From assembly GCA_019649035.1 (NCBI GenBank), contig BMAT01005601.1:108164-129210 (forward strand): DNA of 21,047 nt, in the 5' to 3' direction. The DNA is from Elysia marginata (Eukaryota > Mollusca > Gastropoda > Plakobranchidae). The notes beneath the pieces were generated by a model. The model did no database searches. It was not told where the DNA came from and saw only the letters and a list, made by a program, of their open reading frames with translations. A program made the position numbers and the translations under genes. The first letter of the stretch is position 1, and each line of letters opens with the position of its first letter. Positions 10,265 to 19,200 of the stretch are shown piece by piece.

Positions 10265-13200
10265 CTGAGAAGAAGAAAAAAAACAAAGAAAGAAATAACT
10301 CCGGTATTCACCAAAGCACAAAAGACCAAAAAGATTCAAGAGAAAAAAAGTTTTCACACTAGCCCAAGTAATTGGATAATACAAAAATTGTACAATGTTT
10401 TTTCTTTTACCTTTATCTCTCCTATTTACATCCATTTACATTACATATGAACATAGTAAAAATCTTCAGGTGGATTTACATGGTAGATTTCAGAACCTTC
10501 CTTTCAAGGTTGAAATTGATCCATTCAACTTAATCATCTTGAACGCAAGACATAGTAATATCAAAATTCTGATTTGTGTCTCGTTTACTCTTAGTAGCCT
10601 AACCTTTGCAAAAATAAAAAAATCAGCAATACTGACCAGGAAATATGAAGATAAAGATGGCAGCAAACGCTCCTAACACCTGTATGACCACACCAATGTT
10701 AGGGATGGAAATGGAGAGAACAAGAGTGAGGCCAAACCAAACCACTGTCGTGATGATGCGTCGAACTTTTTCATGACGAATCATCTCCTCCACGCTCATT
10801 TGCCACATAGTGGTCCAGATACATTCAAAGCCAGCCCTGGTTCAAGGGAAATAATTATGGAAAAGTGAAATGAAATATTTATTCAATTTTTTCCAATGCA
10901 TTTCAATGGAAGTCACTGCTCTTTTCTATTTCATCTTGTTTTGACTTTAGCCAGTCATAGAAGTTGACCATAACCATTTACATTGAGCAGGCAAAGACAA
11001 AATAAAATAAGTTTTTTTTACAAGTCAAGTATTTTTTATTGTGGACCTTCAAAGAAAGAGGATGCAAATATATTAAGTAAGCCCTAAACATAAAAAATAA
11101 TAAATAAATAGACAAAGACAAACCAAAAACCAATTCAATATATTTGGGCTGCATCAAAAACAGTGACCATCTAGCATGGTTTCTAAGTCGCTTTATATTG
11201 TTTATTTAAGGAAACAATATTTGCTAATGCTAAAAGAAGAGCTAAACTGTCAATGTGATAATAGTAGAGCTTGTGTTAAACAAAAGCTGGAACAATAAGA
11301 ACTTTTGATACAATAAAAGATTTCAAATGACCGTTTTTTTTTCTATTTGGGGCCTTAAAATTTGTAGAGGACCCATAAAAACATAAAAAGACAGAGAAGT
11401 TGTCAAAAACGCCTTATCATTCAAATACTCCAAGCCTGCTTTCACACTATTCTATTTATATAGAAACCCTTTACTGAATTACGCAAGGCAACGGAACGGA
11501 ATTAACCCATCAGCTTGCTGCCCTTCGCCTGGCCCATAGATGTATGATACAATAAACAAACAGTAAGTATGCAATTCTTACATTCTTTTGTATAAAATCC
11601 CTCATAAGTTTTGTTTGGCGATAACGAAAATACCTGCTATAAGTAAACACGTTATTATTATGTCCTAGTTTCACTGTTAACAAGCAATTTCTAATTTTTT
11701 TTAAACAGCACCCCGAAAGAACACAGTGGAGTCCATTTAACCTGAACTCTGATTACTTGAATTTAAGGATAACTCAAATCTAATTTCGGATCCAACTGGT
11801 AAGTTGTTCTTTGTCAGGTATCCATTAACTCGAAGTCTCTATAATTCGAACTGAACCAGTATTTGAGTTAAAAGGACTGCAATGTAATTACTCCATATCA
11901 TCACCTGCATCTTCTTTATCTATAGAAATTTTCTTTGCCAAATCTAAAAACTCTTACCGTCCACAAAAGAGAAGAATAGGATAGGTGGTGTACGTCTTGA
12001 CAGCAATAAGAACCACAGCTATTATCACTGAAGTGTCCGGCTTAAAGGCAACCAGGATGTCTGTGGTTATGTTGGCTCCAAACTGTAGATTCAAGAATAA
12101 ACAGGGAATGATAATTTCCTTCTTTTATTTTTAAGATCAACTGCTGGAGAAAAAAGTTGATGACTGTAAAGATTAATAAAGGCTTGTCATCTGTGATAAA
12201 TTCAGGCACAGTTAAAACAGTAGATAATCAACATCTATTACCATGTCTTGGTGCATCTGGTATGACTGTTAACATGATTTTGAAAAAAATGTCTTTTCTT
12301 ATCTCTGAATGAATACTTTTACACCCAGCATCCACAAATAGAGGTAATGATAAAAGTTTAATATATATGTTCTGATATTTGTTAATTTTGAAAAAAAAGG
12401 GGAAGGGGCTGTTTTTTTTTAATTAAGAGAATATGAGTAGCTCTTAAAATATTTGACTTTTCACATTTTCTAAAAATGTCTGTGCAAAGTTAACTGCATG
12501 AAAAAATTATTGTCATCAGTTGCCTTTAAAAGTGATTAAAATCCTCCCAGCCGGCAATCACTGCATAATACAAAACAAAGGAAAGAGCATTTATGTCCAT
12601 ATCTAATTACAGTTTTTATTTAGTTAACGGAAACAATAAAACATGCTGTATACACAAGGATATCATGAAATAATGCGTTGACCTTCTACTGCAGTTATTA
12701 TAAAAGACACTGTTTAAGTCATACATAGTATACGGAAAACCTTGTCTCAATTGATCTTGGATTCAGGATACCCAAAAGAGCATTAAAAAAAAGACATAAG
12801 ATAAACAAAAATGTTTTCCTTGAAGCACAGTGTTTTGTCAATATTGTATCGCACTGTAGCACTATGACCCTAATGCGTTATTTTTGTCGCACGTTTTCTT
12901 GACTCCCTGATTTGTTAACATTGATAAGGTCTGTTATATTAGCATATAAGGGGGAGCATGGCAGAGTGGTTAGCGCGTCGGACTGGAGGTCATGGGTTCG
13001 ATTCCTGACCATGTCATGTTGTAATTGTCTTGGGAAACAATTTACCCTAACTTTCCAGTCCACCCACCTGTAAAACGGGTACCTAGCTAAAGGCAGTGCT
13101 TGAAATTTGTTGAATGTTATTATTTGAGCACCTAACAGGCTGCCATACTGTAATGCCTTGAAATATGAGTTGAATTGGCTTTGGTGTGTATAGGCCTGCT

Positions 13201-16200
13201 GGGGGTAAATATGTAAAGTCATGAGACTGCCTTCAGGGGTGGAAGACTCTAAACATATTTATTTATTTATATAATAATATAAAAAGAATACACAATTTAA
13301 TGATTATTATCAATATCATTTCAAACACAGATTTTGTGTTCTATATATATATATATATATACAAACCTGCAGGTAGCCCAGAGCTGCCGTCACAGTGTAC
13401 GTGATCACACAAAGCACCATAGCCAAAGAGACTGTCTTGGAAAACTCACGCAAATTTCTGTTCTCCATGCATGAGTAAATTGGAATGATGCTCACATGGC
13501 ACTGAAAACACAAAATTTATACATACAGATGTTGAAAAATGAGTATCAAAGGTATCTGTGGAGAGGTCATAGAAAGTGAGTCAGAAGTTCCAGTCCTTGT
13601 TTATTTCACCAATTTTTTTTACATATTAAAAAGCTAAACTGTTTTGAACAACACAAACATGCTTGAAATAGTAAAATATCATAAAGTATGTAGGTAGAGT
13701 AGTAAAATAGCAAAGGGGAAGTTTTGTATAACAATTTTTTTTATTTCAAACCAATGCTTCCTAAGTACAGTGGAACCCCTCTGTTAAGACCCCCCTCAAT
13801 AAAGACCACCCGTCTTATGAGACTTTAAACTTAAAGACGTTCCCTTATATGTGTATAGTAATCTAACCCCTGAACAAAGATTCCCCCCCCCCCTCCCTCT
13901 TATAAGACCTGTTTTTACGAACATTTTCCCGGGTCTTTATTGAGAGGTTCCATTGTACATACTCTATTTCTCTAACTCTGTCTGCCTTGCCATCAAAAGA
14001 TTTTTACCCTATTCTTATAACATAACATTTTTACTGAGTTTGTGTATTTCTACTTGGTTTCCGAAGAACTGTTTATTGTGAATATTTCATGAGTTTTATA
14101 ACACATACATAAAACTGGCTTCTGAGAGGGAGACAATTTTTTCCATTCAGACATACCTGATAAGCAAAACAGACTTCAGGAACAACAAGAAAGACATCGA
14201 TCCAAGAGTTAGGGCTGAAATATTGAAAAACAAAAAGTATGCAATTATAAAGAACAAAAATTTATTGATGATTAATTGTGGCTTGGGTCAATCGTTTGAG
14301 CAAATGAACATGTTAAAAACAGTGAATAAAAACTATTTTGCAGTTTCGCAGTTCTATGCAGATGTAAATCTATACAGTATACATTTTTCCAGTGATAAAT
14401 TTACATTTCTTATTGCTATTGCGCAGCAAAGCCATGGCGGTCTCTTAATGTTACCCCCTTGACAGATACAGTATAATTTGATTTTCTCAAAATGACACTC
14501 TGGACTTTTACTCATATTTTTGAAGTACTTCACAAATGAATAATTATTTATTTTCTTGCTGATATTATTGCGAGATCAATAGGTAGAAGACAATCTTAAA
14601 GTACAGGGGTACCAAATGATATTGAAAAGAAAACCTGAAAATAAGCCTAGCATTGCATATTACTTTTAAGAAAAATTGCATCGGCACATGTTGTGAAATA
14701 AACAATAAATGAATGAAAAAACCTGAAATTTCGGCATCCCTGTATAGTAGGTAGAGATAAGTTTTAAAATAGAAATAAACAAAACAGAACATAATTGGGC
14801 AAGCAAGTAAACAATAATAAATGCTGCAAATTGACAAAATCTTTAACCAATAAATTCTTGAGCTTGATTAGTTATGTTTTAAATATAGTTATCTCATATC
14901 CAGGTTGAATGAGTCAAGAGTCTGACAATCTTTTAAAAAATAATAAAAAAATTTAAGGTATTTCTATTTCTTTTTGTCTAAATTTAAATCAACAGAAGTT
15001 TTAATATCTTCCCACAATATATTGATAACTCAATAGACGGTGGAATCCTCAAAATGTCTTGTTCAAAACAACTATCCATTGAAAAAAAGGCAAAAATTGG
15101 AACATCAGACTCATTCACTGTAGACCAAAGACTATTATATTTCTGCCAATCTATTAAATCAAGGCTGCAATACAATCATCCTTTGAAAACCAGCTTTCAG
15201 TTTTTCTGCTGATGATAAACATGCCGACTGAAAATCAGAAAAAAGTGGATGCAAATTATAGTGAATTTTCAGAATGATAGAACCATTTAATTTGGCCACC
15301 TTAAGCTTCTAACTTCAAGAGTTTATCCTTTCCTGTATGGGTTAATTTGATATAATAATAAATCAATAAATAAAAAACAAATTTCAGTGCCAAATGGAGG
15401 AAACTTCACTAAAATGAGAATTTATATTAGTCCTCTGTCCAGGGTGAATGAGTCCTAAGTCGCAATTTTCACCTTTAAAGAAGTTGCTGTTTTGAACAAG
15501 ACATTTTTCTTAACTTCCATAAGTCGGAAATTTCATAAAATAATGAACATTTCATGAAAAGATATTAAATCTTTTGTCAAATTTAAAATATAGAGAAAAA
15601 GAAGGAAAAACTAGACTTATTGTTGGCATTTTCTCAAAAATATAATTTTTGACTTTAGACTTATTCAACCAGGATGCAAGACATATTATATGGTAAATAT
15701 ACATACTGTGTTGCAATGGGTCCACTGTTTGTGTGGGGAGCAAAATATTTGGCTGTGACAAGACCCACTACATACAAGATGCCGATCACACCAACAAAAC
15801 TGAAATACAGGAATAAATAATTATTTTTAATAGTACCTATAAACAATTCTTTTGTTTTTCAAATAAAGTTTACAACCTTTATATCTGACAGCAAGTTAGT
15901 GTCATGACAGGGTTTCTACAGACACACACATCTACATCCCATCCCCTTACAGACCCAAAGGCAAAAAGCATTGGTGATGACCCGGCAGAAGAGTCAGTAA
16001 CCATTACAGGAGGCAAGAAACCTGTGAAAGTTTTCTTTATGTTCATTGGTTAATCATATCAGTGGTTACTTGCCCATCTATATATCCTAGTTGTACGAAA
16101 AGGAAGTGAGAAAATAATTGAGTTAGCAAGGTCAGAGCCATTGCATCAGCTTGCTGCGCTACCTGTACTTTCCTCACCCTAAGGTCTAAATAACAGCACT

Positions 16201-19200
16201 GCACTTTTCCCAGATGTAGGAGCCTTCTATGCAAAATGATCTCATATGTGCCAGGAAATGATGCAAACTATTTTATGATATTTGAATAAGGTTAATCATA
16301 AAATTTGGCAAGAATTTCTGGAGCTTTGGGCATGTAGAAAAATATATTTAGGTGGTCTTGGAATTTTAAATGGGCCTTGATATCAATCAGGTCTAATGGA
16401 CAACTTAATAATAAAATTGTAATATTTATTAGACGCAAAAAAGAAACATTCCAATTAACAAAAAAAAAAAACAAGATTAAAAGGTTAGGAGTGACTGATT
16501 TTTGAAAAACAAGCATTAAAGTAAAATTTTAAGAAATGCGCATTGAAAAAAAAATTACACACTTAAAACCACAACAAAAAAAAACAGCTCACCTGGCATA
16601 TTTTAAAAAATCTATCCTTCTTGGAAAGCACAAGGGCAAAATGAAAATGCACGACGTTACTGAAATGATAAACGCTCTTCCCATGTAGAATGGACTTGTA
16701 TTGCAGTAGAAGTCTTTGGCAACATCCAAGAAAACTGAAACAAAATAGACAATTCCATTTGAAATTCCCTCTTGGGAAATGGAGATGGAAGAAAGAAAAA
16801 AAAAAAAAAAAGATACACATTCAAGCTGAGAAAGAGAGGAGAAATTATAAAGAGAAAGAGACGATAGAACGAGACAGCGCTAAAAAGGATACATGTATAC
16901 TCACATGAAGATAGGGGAGGGGGAGGGAGGGGAGAGGGATTAGTGTGGATAGACAAAAGAAAACATAACTTGGGGTAACATAGAAACAATTTCTTTGTAT
17001 CTTTTTAAGATAGATAAGATGCACTTTATTGATCCATTATTGGAAATTTAGCATGGACATTGGTGCTGAAACAAATGGCATATAGTGTGACAACTGGAAT
17101 TCTCAATCAAGCACATTGAACATACTAGTTACATACCATCAAGACCATACGATAAACAAAACTTTTACCACAGAAGAAAGCTTCTCTCCCCCTCTCACTC
17201 TCATTCATTTCCTCACTTTTCTAGCATTTCTTCTTATGGCTCTAAATTCACAGACATATAAAATGCATAGATAAAAGAAATAAAAGCCTTGAAATAAACA
17301 ATTACAAGCGATTTCTATGAATCATATGAGCCTAAGTGGTAAGTACAGAAACCCCTAACTCACACATCTCCCACTGATCCCCGATGATGATCAAGAAGGT
17401 GATGCATGTTCCGAAACAGTAGAGGGTGATAGAGACTGCACAGGCTATTTGGGCCCAAGGTCCGCACACCGAGTGCACAACATCCTGGTAGTTATTTGTC
17501 CCTTTGATGTCAGAACAGTACCCAAGGATCATGATGGCCGCAACAACGAAAACCAGAAAGATCTGAAACAATAATAAGAAAAAGATTCAAATTTGGAAGT
17601 TTTGTTTAATTAGATATGCATTTTTTGTTTGATATACCTCTGCCTTAGGAGTTTCTTTGTTTAGTTGTGTGGTGTTATGCTTTAGAGGTAGATACTTGGC
17701 TTTTAGACAAAGCGGTTGGGGTTAGACCCTGGCTTGGCAGGTCTGGCTTTAAGTCCTTTGGAAAGCCTTTGCACACTTCTCCTTCACTCACTCAGGTTTT
17801 AAGTAAGTATCCTGATAGATCTCAATATAATGTGCTAGAGTGCTGCACTTAAATGGTGCTCTTCTGTAAGTTGAGAAGGTAATTTGGATCTTAATGGCCT
17901 TTCAGAAAACCATGTAAAGCGCTTAGAGCATTTTGGTGAGTAAAGCATTATTGACAAATGCATTTAACTTTTGATGCTTTTAACTTTTGTTAACGTCCCC
18001 TGAATTCCCAGAGATATTTATACAAAGATATGTTTGTCTTAGGGACTCTAACCAGCAAAAAAGGCTCATTGCCTTGTGGAGCACATAGCATGTGTCTCAC
18101 AATAAAAAAAAGCAAAGAAATGAAAAGACCACACAATAAAAAACTTATTCAATTAAACTATATCACCTATAATTGTTTAAATAATATGCCCCAAACAGAT
18201 TTACTTGGGCGAGTGTTTGCAGATGTGTACATAAGATCAAAAATAATACAAGTGTATTTACAGTGGAATCCTGATAAAGTCAACACCTCAGGACCAAAAA
18301 AATGTGTCGACTGTAAGCAAGAGTTGACTTTAACCCTATGAACCCTACTCATCAGTACACTGGTGAAGTTTTCCCGTGTCAAATACCCTACTTACCGGTA
18401 CACCGGAAGCTTTCCTGTGTCAAATACCCTACTCACAGATATACCCATTTTGAATTGTTTGCGTGTTGTAGTACACACAGATCTAGATTATTACCCAATT
18501 TTAGCCTGGGTAGCTTGGGATGGCGAATTTCAAGGCTAGGGAGCTCAGGGTCCATAGGGTTAAGTAACCATTACAAATACTAAGAAATTTTAATGCAAAA
18601 TGGGACTACAACACCGTGCTGACTTTAAGCAGGAGTTTCCCTTTAAGGTGTTGACTTTAGGTGGATCTCACTGTGCATTTTCAATTACTGAATCATGGTT
18701 TTATGTATCGATGTATTAGTGTGCATAGCTGTAAGTGTGCAAAACAATTAATAACTCAAAAGATAGATCTACGAAAAAGAATCCTCAAGAAAACTGAATT
18801 TCAGTGAATAAGAATAGGTTATGATCTCTACGTCAAAACAACAACAACAAAAATAAAAATAAATATTCACATAACAGTAAAATCAATAGCTATGCTCCTT
18901 AAGGATTAAAAAAAAAAGTTAGACGATAAGAAAAAAAAACTCCCAGAAAGTTACTGCAATAGAAATACATTGACCGCAGGCTTACACATTTTATTACAAA
19001 CCCAAGTGAATAATACATTTTTGTGTCCAGAATTTAATAATTATAATACTTTTTAGACTTTGACTACCCTTTGCTATTAGCTTGGTGAGTGCTAGGTTTG
19101 ATTGATTGATTGAAGGGTATTTTTACAAGCCCAATTCCACTTCAAAGGTGCTCTCAGGGCTTGGGTCCCAATGACAATTTACGGGCTGCCACCCAGAGAC

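Larger units (their letters stand above)
16735..17363 (-). other. Intron 3 (phase 1), purine/pyrimidine-asymmetric
   Basis: Donor GTGAGT at 17363, acceptor TTTCAG| at 16735. Between about 16780 and 16940 the plus strand is almost all purine (minus strand pyrimidine), upstream of the exon 4 acceptor. It includes the G-run cluster at 16914-16932 and a LINE-like tail at 16999-17110. Confidence 0.8.

Noticed and set aside
10172-10450. 92-residue plus-strand open frame
   Set aside because: It is antisense to transporter exon 10 and intron 9, with lysine-rich low complexity.
12950-13022. Possible tRNA gene
   Set aside because: A and B boxes are good, but no paired acceptor stem closes the fold and the sequence continues into a SINE core.
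12878-13222. 114-residue minus-strand open frame
   Set aside because: It is antisense to the SINE at 12950-13262 and has no family signature.
11509-16155. Shared word CATCAGCTTGCTGC near 11511 and 16144
   Set aside because: The match does not extend beyond about 14 bases, so it does not support a repeat family.
16657-16989. Two long minus-strand frames overlapping exon 4
   Set aside because: They arise from the pyrimidine-rich tract and the wrong frames of exon 4. The frame set by exon 3 gives the conserved transporter sequence.
18030-18583. Plus-strand open frames of 103 and 81 residues
   Set aside because: They cross the nested inverted-repeat elements and the internal minisatellite; the peptide repeats simply reflect the DNA repeat.
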